Shown here in pieces: positions 1-11,588 of a stretch of 64,000 nucleotides of DNA. This stretch comes from Pezicula radicicola (taxonomy: Eukaryota; Ascomycota; Leotiomycetes; Helotiales; Dermateaceae). The notes beneath the pieces were generated by a model. It saw nothing but the letters and a program-made list of their open reading frames with translations, did not search any database and was not told the origin of the DNA. The stretch covers positions 464,420-528,419 of the forward strand of contig PDUO01000030.1 in the NCBI GenBank assembly GCA_003008705.1, written 5' to 3'. Each line of letters opens with the position of its first letter. Within the stretch, counting starts at the first letter, position 1. Position numbers and translations under genes: made by a program.

Positions 1-2887
1 TAATATTATATTATATTATAATAATATAAGCTTTCTAATATTATATTATATTATTATAATATAGGATTTCTAATATTATATTACTAATATTATAATTAAT
101 ATAATATATTATTATATTATTACTTATATTAATTATAGATAATAAGGTTTAATAGTCTAAGATATATATTAATCTAATAGTTTTTTAAAATATCTTAAAT
201 ATATTTTATATTAATATTTTATAGTTATCTTCTTATTTAAAAATATATTCCTTTATTAATAATATATAATACTAGATTACTATTAATATATATAATATTA
301 ATAATAATTATATAGTTGAAATTAGTATTATCTCTAAAAGTAAAATAAAATCTATCTAGTAATTTTCTATACTTCTAGTAATAGTAGTAAAACCTAGTAA
401 GTTACTTAAGTATCTTCCTTTTAATCTTATAGCTAGTATATTTAAATAACTTATATAATCTATTAATAGCTAAGTATTTAAATTAATAATAGAGGTATTT
501 TAATTCTATAATAGTTAGATAATATAGATTTTAATTAAAAGATTTAGTAATAAAAGAATATAAAGTAGAGTTAGATCTTTATAAAAGAAATAGATATTTA
601 TAATATCTTACTACTAGTACTATAGTATTACTACTAACTAAGATATTATTAAGGTTATTATAATAGACTTATAATCTATTTATATCTATAAGGTAAAGTA
701 GAAATAAAGTATTAGTTTTAATAATATAGAACTTAGTCTTACTAATAGATATTATTAATTATATAAATTTAACTAATAAGATAGATCTAATTCTAAATTA
801 TATATTAACTTAACCTTTAGTTAAGATATTAAGTTTAATAGCTTTATTAAATACTTATAGTATATAAAACTAACTATATCTATCTATAGATTATTATAAG
901 ATACTAGTATTAATTATAATACCTATAAATATTTCTAAGGTATACTAAAAGATACTTATTTTATAGGTAAATAGATTAATATCTTTATTTTCCTAGATAA
1001 CTCTAGGAAATAGATCTTCCTTATAACTTACTTAATTTCCTAAGATAGTCTTAAAAAATAGTTTTTTATTATAACTAGTTCTATCTCTCTTATTAGATAA
1101 GTTAAATTAAGTAAAGTAGATAAATACTTTATTAACTAATATAGTAGTAGTAAGTACTACTTCTTATAGATTTAATTCACTAATAGAAATAAAGTAGAAG
1201 TTTATAAAATAAATATTAGAGGCTCTTTATTTATTATTATAGTTAATAACTAGATTAAAATTCTTAGTATAAGTCTTATCTTCCTCTTCTTTATTATCTC
1301 TCTTATATTTAATAATATACTAATAGAAGGTCTTCTATAGTTATTATAATTACTTCTATTTAGTCTTAGTCTTTTCTCTTTCTTCTATAATATAGTTATA
1401 AGAATAGTAATCTTCTTTACTATAGATAAAGTACTTAAATCTATATTTATTTTATTTATATCTAGCTCCCTTAAAGCTATTATAAGTCTAGTTATTATCT
1501 TATTAATTACTCTAGTAATACTAGTAGTCTATAAAGAAAGTACTAGTAAATATTAATTATTCCTTTTTATAAGAGATAATAAATAAATTTAACTTATTTA
1601 ATAGTTCTCCTAATATTAGTAATAGATTTAAAGTAGTAAGTCTATAAGTTAGTATCCTCTAGTAAGTTATAATAAGCTTATTATAAAGAATATTATTATT
1701 TTATATTATTTAGATTAATCTATACTATAAGTTCTAAAGTCTATTAATAAGAATTTAAATTACTTTTAATATAGGTTTTCTTAGATTATCTTAAATTATA
1801 ATATAAAGGGTAATTAAATTCTATATATTAAGGTTCTATTATTAGTAACTAGAGTCTTTAAAGAATACTTAATAATAACTATAGATATAGTTAAAGGTTC
1901 TCTTACTAAGTCTATAATTATAGTAATTATTATAAACTAGACCTTTTAATATAATAGAAAAAACTATCTTATATCTATCTAGTAGTAAGCTAGCTCTTAT
2001 ATAAATATTATAAAATATAGTTAGTTTAAAATTAAAACTATTATTACTACTACTATACTTTTAATTATTTATATAGAGTTTTATAACCGTTACTAGCTCT
2101 CTTATATATAACTATAGATATAAGAATAGACTTCTAATATATTAGTAGTCTTATAAGAGTAGTAATAGTTTATAGATTATAGAAATAATAGGTATAGTCT
2201 CTTAGATTAGATTTATACTCTACTCTAGAAGACTTATTTAGAATATATCTAAGGGTATTTATCTTTTATTAGTAGATACTAGTAGATAAATATTAATAGA
2301 TTTTAGGGTTACTTATTTATATAGTTTACTAGTAATATATATATAGTATTTAAAGTAGAGGTACTTAAGATATACCTAATATCTTAATCTCTATATTCTT
2401 ATCTTATTTATCTCTTTATAAATATTCTTAATCTCTTTATTAGTTTATTTATATTAGGTTTCCTTGTTTAAGATAGTAATAATAGTATCTATAATTATAA
2501 TAGTTTTTTTATTAATCTTCTTATATAATAGAATATATACTCCTTAGATATATAATTACTTCTTTAGTATATAGATATACTATAAGTTAGTATTACTAAA
2601 TATATCCTTTATCTACCCTTTGAAATTATCTTAAAAGATTTCTTATAAGTTATTATTAAAGAAGTTATTAATTTTATAAAAGTATACTCTTATAGTTATA
2701 TACTCTTAGATATCCTCTAGTATAGTATCTTAGGCCTAGAGGTTGATTCTACCTTTCTAATACTTAATTCTCTCCTTTTATTTATTGAGTTTATCTACTA
2801 TTATAGGATTAAGGTAAGGGGTAGTATTTATTAATATATTTAGATAATTATTATCTTTTAAAAGATTAGATAATTTCCTAATCTATA
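1..2887. repeat. RIP-destroyed AT-rich transposon block
   Basis: This stretch is almost entirely A and T. CpG, CpA and TpG dinucleotides are nearly absent while TpA is everywhere. That is the expected end state of repeat-induced point mutation, which converts CpA to TpA on both strands of duplicated DNA. No open reading frame of useful length survives. The parent element cannot be identified by eye; several nested transposons are likely, because the adjoining 2888-4404 is a separate, recognisable one. One undetermined base lies near 3440. Confidence 0.85.
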
Positions 2888-4404
2888 TAAAGACTAGATT
2901 TATTAGTATTAGGGCTAGTCTATATACTAGGAATAATCTTAAAATTATATAAATTACCTTTATTTCTAATAGTAATAGTAATAGTAATTTAACCTCTATC
3001 TATAAAATTTATTACCTCTCTTATTATTTAAGATCTTTTAATTAATATCTATTTATCTAGAAATCTATTCTTATATTATATCTTAATCTATTTTATCCTA
3101 TTCTATATACTATACCCTTTCTATCTATTCTAATATATAAGACTAATTCTATATATTTATAATAGTTATTCTTATTAGTATCTAGGTATATTTAATTATA
3201 TTTATATTAGATAAATTTCTAGAGTATTTATATAATAGATAACCCTTTTATTTAAATAATAAAGAGGTATATTAACTTATATAAGATAAGGTACTATCTT
3301 ATTAGAGAATAAAAGGTAGTTTATCTATTGAATTAAGTCTATCTATAAATAAAATAAGCTTAGGAATAATAATCTCTTAATAATATCTTATAAAATTAAT
3401 CCCTCTCTTACTTTATCCTCTTTTTATTATCTCTTTCTTNTAAAATACCTCCTATATTACTAGCTTATCTAGTTTCTTTCTTTTAAGTCTTTATTACTTA
3501 AGAATATCCTTAGTTTATAGATAGATCTATTCTATTTATTTATATAATAGTAAAACTATATTATATTTATTAATAATATCTTAGTATTTTATTTTTTATT
3601 TAGGTATTTCTTTAAGATAGATATAATAAGACCCTTTATAATTATATAAAAATAAACTCTAAAATATTACCTTACTATAGTTATTATATCTAACCTTAAT
3701 ATAATCCTTATTATACTTATTATCTAGTATCTATAATATTAAATACTTACTCTAGTATTCTCTAACTAGTATTATAACTTTATTTATCTATATTACCCTT
3801 TTCTAATTATCTAATATTTAATACTTCTATAATAGTATAATCTTATATTATTAGACTTCTTATATATCTATAAAGATAAGCTTCTTTATAGATTTAACTT
3901 AATTAATATTATATATCTTTATCTCCCTCTAAATAGTAGATATAGATCCTAGAATTCTAAGCTCTTATATAACCTTATATTATCTTATCTCTCGATAATA
4001 TTAATCCTACTTAATAGCTTCCTTTAATTAATTCCTAGTTATCTTAGATATAATATATTTCTTCTCTAGTTTTAACTAAATAATTATCTAATTATATATT
4101 AAAGAAGGAGAAAGATTATAGTTATTATTATATATTTAAATATTATCTAAAGCTTTCTTAATTTATTATACTATTATTAGATATATTTTAACTCTCTTTA
4201 TAACTAGTAGAATATCTATTCTATTATTAATATACCTAAGGAAGACTCTCTTATTAGCTTTATTAAGATATAGGTATTTAGATATTATAGTAACTAATAA
4301 TATAAGCTAGAAGTTTAGAATAGTATAAATTATAAGTAAGGTTATTTAGGTTATATAACTAAAAACACTTGGACCAGCCCTAATACCAATGAATCTAGCC
4401 TTTG
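2888..4404 (-). mobile_element. RIP-degraded Tc1/mariner transposon, full length
   Basis: The ends (2888-2921 and 4371-4404) are diverged inverted copies of the 34-bp terminal repeats of the element at 40902-42439, and TA dinucleotides flank both ends (2886-2887, 4405-4406). The interior from about 2960 to 3200 aligns, mostly through C-to-T and G-to-A changes, with the reverse complement of the transposase 3' end at about 42100-42360. This copy therefore lies in opposite orientation. Length is 1517 bp against 1538 bp in the better copy. A few end positions differ by other changes shared by both of its ends, so it comes from a sister lineage. No reading frame remains. Confidence 0.85.
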
Positions 4405-5063
4405 TATATCTATTGATTAGTGTTAGTATAATATCTATACTAATTTATATTAGTCAGGATCCTATCAACTACTCAATGGGTAACCTAGTAAGGTATTATA
4501 GTAGGGTACTTATTTAAGTATATTGATAATGGATGATTCCTTCTATCTAATAGAAATAAGTAGTTTTATATAGGAACCTACTAATTAGGCTAATCCTAAT
4601 TAGGTTAGGCTCGTATATTCTACGGCTCTGATTAGCCGAAACAATAAAGGAAATACAATGAATGTAATTACTAGATATCGACGTTCTAACAGTTACTCTA
4701 TAGAGTTATCTACTAGTATAAACTATAATTGTCCCGCCTAACAACAGGTATGTTAAGCTATCGAAGCTTTCACCAAATAGAAATGTGCAACGACAGGCCC
4801 CGCCATTCTGTCTTGTGGTGTATCCTCCTCAGGTTCCAGTTTGCTAGTTGCCGCATTAGTAAGTTTCATTTGCATATGCCTCTTAGAAGACTCGTGCAAG
4901 ATAACGTTCCTAGTTTTAAAGGCATAGTGTACTATGGGTAATATTAAAAAATATTTCTATAATCTCTATATGAAAATATGTGTTTGGGACTCTTTCCAAT
5001 CTAGTAAGTATGGAGGGTATAGATCTTTGAAACTTTACGGCAGAATTCTTTGAACTTTTGTGT
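4405..5063. other. Transition from AT block to unique DNA
   Basis: Base composition returns to normal between about 4550 and 4700. I see no supported gene. The last few hundred bases are probably the 3' untranslated region of the minus-strand zinc-finger gene that ends at 5064. Confidence 0.5.
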
Positions 5064-7221
5064 TTAAGGTCCGTGTAGGCCTTGGTTTCTATCTCGGCTA
5101 ATTTCCCAAACAGCCGTGGCTCCAGGAAGTTCTGTTTCTTCTTCTAGTATATCTGTTACATCGTCATTGTCCATATGCAAAAAAAATCCAAAATCGTCCA
5201 CCTCACCCTCAAAGTTAAACGTGTTGTTTTCAAAAGAAAACAGCGACTCCTGCTGTGCGTTTGGTAATGTATGCTCTAGAAAAAATGCATCGTTGAAAAA
5301 CTCCATAAAGTCTCCATCATAATCCAGACTTGAAGAAGCTTCACTGGATAGGTTTTCTGGAGCGGAGAACGTTGCTGTTGGAAGAGAGTTGGACAGAGGT
5401 ATGGAATTCCGTTCTAGACTTGGTGATGTGGTTGTCCTGGGCGGGTCAGAGTTATCCTCTGGAAGTGGTAATGTATGCCGTTCTTGTCCAGCATATGACT
5501 CCATTTGCCATACATTGTGATCAGAAGCTGTCTCACTTTGGATACCAAAAACAGGCCCAAAATCCTGAACAAAAGTTACGTCGTCACACAAAGATCCGCC
5601 CTGGATAGAGTTTCCCAAAGGGCGAGAGTAATGAAGTGCATAAGGTTGATCCCCGGACGACTCAGGGTCTGGAGTTCTAGTAGTTGAAAGTAGAGGAAGA
5701 TTCGGTGTATTACGGCCGGATTCCGCTGGTTCAAGTGGCGAATATGTGAAAGTACTAGTGTTTTCAGAACTAACGGGAAGAGTTTGCAATGCAAGCCTGA
5801 CTGCATTCTCATAATATCGGTGAATATTGTCATCTCTTGGCAAAACACCACTTTGGTAGTCAAGCTCTATCCTGCTATTAAATATTTCCAAAAACGGTTC
5901 CGGATCCTGATATGAAGGGGTCGAATGAAATTGCCTGGCCTCAATCCCTTGGAATTATTCGTCAGTTCCAGAAAAGAGTTCAAAAGCATTCATGATTCCT
6001 AACTTACAAGGATGGCATGGTCTGGGTTCCTCGCCAAATAATATTGTCCATATCTCCCACCATTTATCAATATCATGCTGCTTTTTGTCCGAGGGGCTCA
6101 TCCCCCTTTTAACTCTTAGCAACACCTCAATCTTCTCCCACTGGCTATCATCGATTCCTTCCTTTTCGTTTTCAGGCTCTTGATGGCAAGTAGTCGATCG
6201 CCGGTGTACCTGGAGCTGTTCTCTATCCTTGAAAAATTTATAGCATCTTTCGCATTGCGGTTGCCTATGTGCAGCTTTGAAGTGATCTCTAAACATCCGT
6301 TAAATAAATTCCCAGAATGCAGTATACAATGACTTACTTAATCCGTCTTAACTCGGGATATCCAGGACCAATACATGCGCGATACCTTCGGTCGAAAAAA
6401 GAGCAATACTTTCCAGGATCTTTCTTGTAAAAATGGCACGCAAAGTTGGGACGTTTCGAAGAAGCTGAAATGGGCTTTCGTCTTTGTCTTTTCGGACTTT
6501 TACTGTCCCTCGGCTCCTCGGATTCGTCCCTGTCTCGTCTTCGTTTAAGCTGATGGGACACAGTTTGGGGAGTCTGTTCTAGCTGCAAAGTGGTGCTAGG
6601 ATTAGCAGCATTTGTTTGTTCTGATGCCCCAATACCGTAGCTTATGATTTTCCCATGGAGTGTTATCTCATGTGCAAGCCCTAGCTGCACTTGAGCGTGA
6701 ACCTCGGGAATGAGTCGCGCAGCAAGCTCCAGATCATTACTTAGTACCTGAAATAGTCGAGCTTCCAAGATTGCTAATGCTTGGTCAATTGATGTTGTTT
6801 CGTTGCCTAAGTCGAAGTCCCCTTCGGAATCCTCATCTTCACTGTGGTCGCTTTCCAATTCTGAAGCGCTCGTGATAAAATCCGTTTCAGTGCTGAAGAT
6901 CTCACTAAAGTCGGATTCTGCGTAGTTTGAACTTATTTGGGAAAGTGTCGACACCGGACTAGGACTATGTACCAAAGCATTGCTTGGTACCGGGCTTCTC
7001 GGAACAACCGCTGAAAAGTGATCCTGCCTATCTGTGAGTTTATAATCTCTCTCCCGTTTGAAAGGTTTCTTCTTCGTCCGAACTCTTTCAATCCGGCAGT
7101 TTTCGCAGCGCTGATGATCGCATTCTGGGCAGTGCTCAATCCAAACGGTCATAGTACCGGATTTATAAATGCCGGCGTTATTATCTCCGCAGTTATCACA
7201 ATACCAAATGAAGACTGTCAT
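5064..7221 (-). CDS. C2H2/zinc-ribbon protein, fungal-specific
   Basis: Predicted exons are 6338-7221, 6008-6288 and 5064-5947, giving 682 residues with the frame closed. The N-terminus (about residues 6-50) has four CxxC-type pairs like a zinc ribbon. A Ser/Asp/Glu-rich linker and a basic patch follow. Around residues 265-330 is the fungal module FACHFYKKDP...RACIGPGYPELRRIK followed by a CERC...H C2H2 finger across the first intron. The C-terminal third is acidic and Ser/Pro-rich, as in activation regions. The second intron (5948-6007, 60 bp, GTAAGT...AAG) is a multiple of three and contains the only in-frame stop, so a naive reading splits the gene. A nuclear regulatory role is inferred from domains only. 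The gene lies 660 bp from the RIP block. Confidence 0.8.
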
Positions 7222-8530
7222 ACTTGATTAGTTGTATAAACTATTTCTTTTACCTCTCTGGCCCTTGCCTTGTGGATGTTTCTGTTCTCTCTTGGCTGGT
7301 GGCATTTCAAGATGCCTTCGATCTGATGTATGACCCATACTGAACGAAGTGCTAGAGGAACTCAAGTCGAAACTTGTTTGATTTTCGATTACAATCTGAA
7401 ATTTCCTTCATCGCTGGTTAGAGGACATAATTAATTGACAGTAACACAGGTAGTTTAGACGTGGTTTCTCCGTGGTCGACTGAGGAAATATAATTTCAGA
7501 AGCTCTAACTTTGGGGGATACTTACAGATACGAAACCAATATGGGACGATCAAATTAAGACGATTTATTGCCCAAAAACAGTTTTCAGTCTTGAACGTCA
7601 TGAGACACAAATTTCCCAATCCTCAACCATGAAAATGGAGGCCAAAGCAAGTGATTCGATTAAATAGTGCATATCCAATTTCGTTGTTGTGTTCTGAAAT
7701 ACATGGTTTTCCAAAAGCCGTTGGAGATTCTCTGCTTGATAATCGGGTTTGCTCGCACACTTTGAGTGCCCTTTGAGGGTTACAGACTGTTTCAAGTTTT
7801 CAGGCGAAGCTTCGCAGCAGCGGCGCGTGGGGTAACAAGGATATAGATTGGGCAATTGCTACCGGAGTGAACAGCGAGCATCACGTGAATTTCAATAGAG
7901 AGTAAGGTACTGTTTCTTTCCGGCCTTCTGTGATTTTTCCATAAAAGACTTAAATACTCTCTCTCGCCCTTCGCTTGCATTTAATATGAATAATCGGACT
8001 TCGTTAACCTAGATGTGATATTTGTGCCCCAAGAAGGAACGGTAAGCTGGGTTTTGAGCAAAGGCTTGATATGTTAGATTTCATTTTTCAAGAAGTGCAA
8101 GTCGATAAGCTGGCATTGATAAATACCGTCACATGCGAATTAATGGTTTCTATTACTTCCCTAATAACAAATTGTAAGATATACACAATGTATAAAACAG
8201 TACGTTGGTGCCCTTGTACCCTTGTACTTCCGTACATTAAATTATAGAGATTCTATTCGCCTAATCCAATAGATGCGAAGTTCTATTGCGGCGAACCTTC
8301 GCAGAAGAGTTTCTTACATCGTTACGCGCAAGTTAGCTGGAGTCAAGTTGTCGCAGGATTTTTTTACTAGTCTAGCGAGACCTCGCACGCTTGATGGAAT
8401 CCACAACTTTGCACATATAATATTCTACTCGCTTCAGTCGTGAGGTCTTCATCTCAAATATTCGACAACAAAGAACACAATCTTAACTAAGGAAACCAAA
8501 CATCTTCTCTGATTATTTTAAGCTCTCAAA
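7222..8530. other. Intergenic region, promoters on both sides
   Basis: This holds the upstream region of the zinc-finger gene and, near 8400-8530, a TATA-like and pyrimidine-rich leader before the small gene at 8531. Short minus-strand open frames near 7598-7980 have no recognisable domain and I do not support them. Confidence 0.4.
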
Positions 8531-8712
8531 ATGGCTGTTGTTGCACCCACACCTTTCTATCTAGCTCAGGAGAGTGGCACAACTTCAGGCGATCATGGTA
8601 GCTCTAGCAATGGTTCCAACCCACAACCACAACCGACCGATCCATGTCAGTTCACTTTTCGATTGACTTTCTAACATTGGTAAGCTAATAAATATCAGGT
8701 TACGGGAAATAG
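8531..8712 (+). CDS. Possible very small protein of 42 residues
   Basis: An ATG in good context (CAAAATGGC) opens a Ser/Gly/Asn/Gln/Pro-rich peptide. A plausible intron (8646-8698; GTCAGT donor, CTAAC branch site, ATCAG acceptor) joins it to a short second exon that stops after Cys-Tyr-Gly-Lys. Composition and size recall precursors of farnesylated pheromones, but the C-terminus is not a CaaX box. A second candidate intron follows directly, so the 3' end may be wrong. Function is unknown. Confidence 0.3.
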
Positions 8713-9630
8713 TTGTTCGCTGCTTAAAAAGGGGGTTTGGCTGTCTCGTGTAAGTCTAGCGACATTGATTCAGTTATTCACTGTGTTATGTCTGTTGCTA
8801 ATTTTTTTTCCAAGTAGTAGACAAATATGGAGGAGCAGGGATGGAATTTTGCCTGTTGAAATGATTGGTTACAATTGCAAAATCCTTGCAACTTCCGGTA
8901 GATAGGGGGGAGCTTCGCTTAGCTCGCAGGATTTGCTAGTGAAGAATAACACAATCAAGACACATTACAATGTTTTCCCTTGCCACACCATTATTTAACC
9001 GCATTTCTTACCTCGCAGTGATTTCTGAACACAAACTTTGAAATAATTAGCCAAATCAAGTGAGGAAGTAAAATACTTAACCATAGTTTATCTAAATGAC
9101 TGAGCTACCCAAAAGTAACTGACCCCAATAAGTGAGCTACTCAAAGCACCGCAATTAAATATCCCTGTTGTATTGTAGAAATTTTGACGAAGAAGGATCT
9201 GACTTCGTTGAAAAGTGACATTCGTAAAGGTATATAACAGGGGGGATGCTATACAGCAATATAAGGGAGGGCTACTCCAGGTAGAGAGTTTCTGCCTTCT
9301 GTAATTGCTCTGGGGGAGTGTAGAAGTCAAATACGAGATTATTTAATAGCTACCTACCTAATGATGGCAGCCAGGTGAATTAATTTGTTGTTAATTAGAC
9401 GTTTATATCAACATGGAGATGTAAAATGGAAGACAATTAATTAATTAGAACTGCGCTAGAAGTTATATCCTGTTCTCGATCCATGAAAGTTCCTTGGTGT
9501 GTCCATCTTCAGGAGTGATAATATTGAAGTATTCAAGACGAAGGCAACTCCTAATGCTTAATCCCACTCTCTAATCGACACAGCATAAGAATTCAAAAGT
9601 TCACAGGGAACTTCGAGGGAGAGAGCAGAA
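8713..9630. other. Intergenic region without supported gene
   Basis: A GTAAGT...CCAAG pair around 8752-8818 may be an intron in a longer transcript of the preceding small gene. Otherwise I see only short open frames without domains. Confidence 0.4.
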
Positions 9631-11588
9631 TTAATGAGAGCCACAACGAAGACTTCGCGTTTCTGTGTCTGCAACTCTCATTCTAGCCGCCGAGATGATG
9701 GCGAAAGCAATCATCAAATCTTTGTCCATTGTATCAGGATGTTTACTAGTGAAGTCTTTGTAAACTTCGTTGCGAGCACACATATCTAGGCGCTGTCTTC
9801 CGTGACCAAAGCTAGCTGTTCGCATTACGATATTTTCATTTGGTTTATTCGACCACGCCTGGTCAGCCATGGCCATTGCAGATTCAATGCTCGTGGTATT
9901 ACTTCTAAAGACTCGGAGGAAAGGTTCTCGGTAGCAGGAGTCGACGAAGGGATGCATATCTGCTATAACGTACCCCAGGTTAGGAATGGCCATATGCGGC
10001 CTTTTCTTGTCGATTTCCGTAAATGTTCCGTTGTGTATGACTGTCTGGTTTGTTGACTGTACATTCGGAGGATTGGCGAAGATAGTGCTAGTGTATTGTT
10101 GAGAAATCCAGTTATTGGCAACATCAGTCCTATCAAGTTTCAGGACGCGCCAGACGTGATTTCCAAGGTCTACATCGATGGCCCAAGGTCCATTATTAAG
10201 GTCGAATACAGATGAAAATCTATAGTATTTCTGATAAGGCTGGTTACTGTCCTCAGCGGGGTCGTATCTGGAGGCAAGCGCGAACACTTGGTCTTGTTCT
10301 GATTGGGACGTGGGACTTAGATTTTGAACTTCGTATTGCGATGCTTGCCGTACGAAAGAAGAACGGGGACTTATATAGAGATCTAGGTATAATGTCAAAA
10401 TTGTGGCTTAGGTCAACACAGAGCTACTTACCCCTGTCCATAGTGATGCGAGTCTCGTATCCATTGCAAGAGTCTCTCATCTTATTGTACCAAAGTACAT
10501 CTGGCAAAGAGTTGTACCTAGGCCGAGTCAGTTTGGATTATGATGAGTCAAGTTGGGGGTTGTACTGACAGTACCGCGGGAAGAAGACCTGCTGCGATTG
10601 TGAGTAGAACTAAGAATATGAAAATAAAAAACTTCGCGCAAGTACGACTTGACTTCTTAGAATGATTCAGGTTGAACAAGAATACTGAAGTCTTGAAAGC
10701 AAATGCAGAGTAATAGCCTGCAAGCAGCAGAAGTGCCATTGTAGAAAGAACGGAGAGGATAAGACCCAAGCCACCTGCAACAGAAGAGGCAAAGCCTTCA
10801 TCCCATCCGGGATACTTGTATGGCATGGTAAGTCTCCTAGCTCTCATTATAGAGCCCACAATCCACAGCCCATCGATTACGATAATCAAAGCTAGTAACC
10901 CATACAGATATGTCATGGTCCCTCGCGCTCTTGTGTGCCACCTCCGGAGGAAGCGAGACCAACGTGTTGAAGGACCCGGTGTCGTTCTAGGACAAGAATC
11001 CGAGCAGACGAAGACACAAAGGCCTGGATGGCATGTTTGCCCACATATAGTTGGATGTTCATGAGAACATACTCCACGTTTCTTGCAGTCTTTCCTGCAG
11101 GCGTTGGGACTGACCAAGTTACTTATTGGTGCATCTTGCTTGCCGCACCAACAGGTGGCTTTGTATGGATGGTTGTGAGACTTGGTGCAATTTGTATTTG
11201 GGCACGGCAATTTTTCATTTGATTCCTGTCCTTTCTTGCTAGACCTGCTTTGCATACAGCGAAAGTGAGTTACGATGTGGCAGGAGCGGCATTCCCACAT
11301 GTAATTTGTTGTTTGGAGACCCCCAGTGACTTTGTTGTTACAAATAGAGCAATCGTATCTACTCGAGTTAGCAGTTTTCATCTCCATATAACAAAGTTCA
11401 ACTAACTTTCCGTTCTTGATGTTCTTCATTATATGCATCCTTGGGTCATCAGGCTTAGCATTTGATTGCGACGAGAAGTTGGTCATTTCGACTTCCTCAA
11501 AAGGATCAGTGAATGGGTCGATAGGATCACGGAATGGATCCTGTGCTGGTCTAGGATTCCATTGCGTTGGAGCTGGGAGGAAAGACAT
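9631..11588 (-). CDS. NF-X1-like zinc-finger protein with membrane segments
   Basis: Predicted exons are 10570-11588, 10432-10517 and 9631-10382 (618 residues). I chose the inner ATG at 11588; an upstream in-frame ATG at 11651 would add 21 residues. After a Pro/Asp/Phe-rich start come Cys/His clusters resembling a PHD/RING-type finger and then NF-X1-like units (CSHEHPTICGQTCHPGLC). Next are hydrophobic stretches (LYGLLALIIVIDGLWIVG; a Gly/Leu-rich segment; FIFIFLVLLTIAAGLLPAVL). A roughly 270-residue C-terminal domain has Asn-x-Ser/Thr sites and is probably extracytoplasmic. The introns (52 and 49 bp) preserve frame. NF-X1 fingers are known in RNA helicases and ubiquitin ligases; joining them to a membrane anchor is unusual. 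Function not known. Confidence 0.72.

Noticed and set aside
1..2887. Assignment of the AT block to a named LTR retrotransposon or to a centromere
   Set aside because: No coding motif or terminal repeat survives that I can recognise, and 2.9 kb is too little to argue for a centromere.
4729..4941. 70-codon open frame on the plus strand
   Set aside because: Short, no domain, starts at a non-ATG codon, and lies in the transition from RIP-mutated DNA.
8531..8712. Calling the small peptide a mating pheromone precursor
   Set aside because: The predicted C-terminus is not a CaaX box, and the 3' end of the gene is uncertain.
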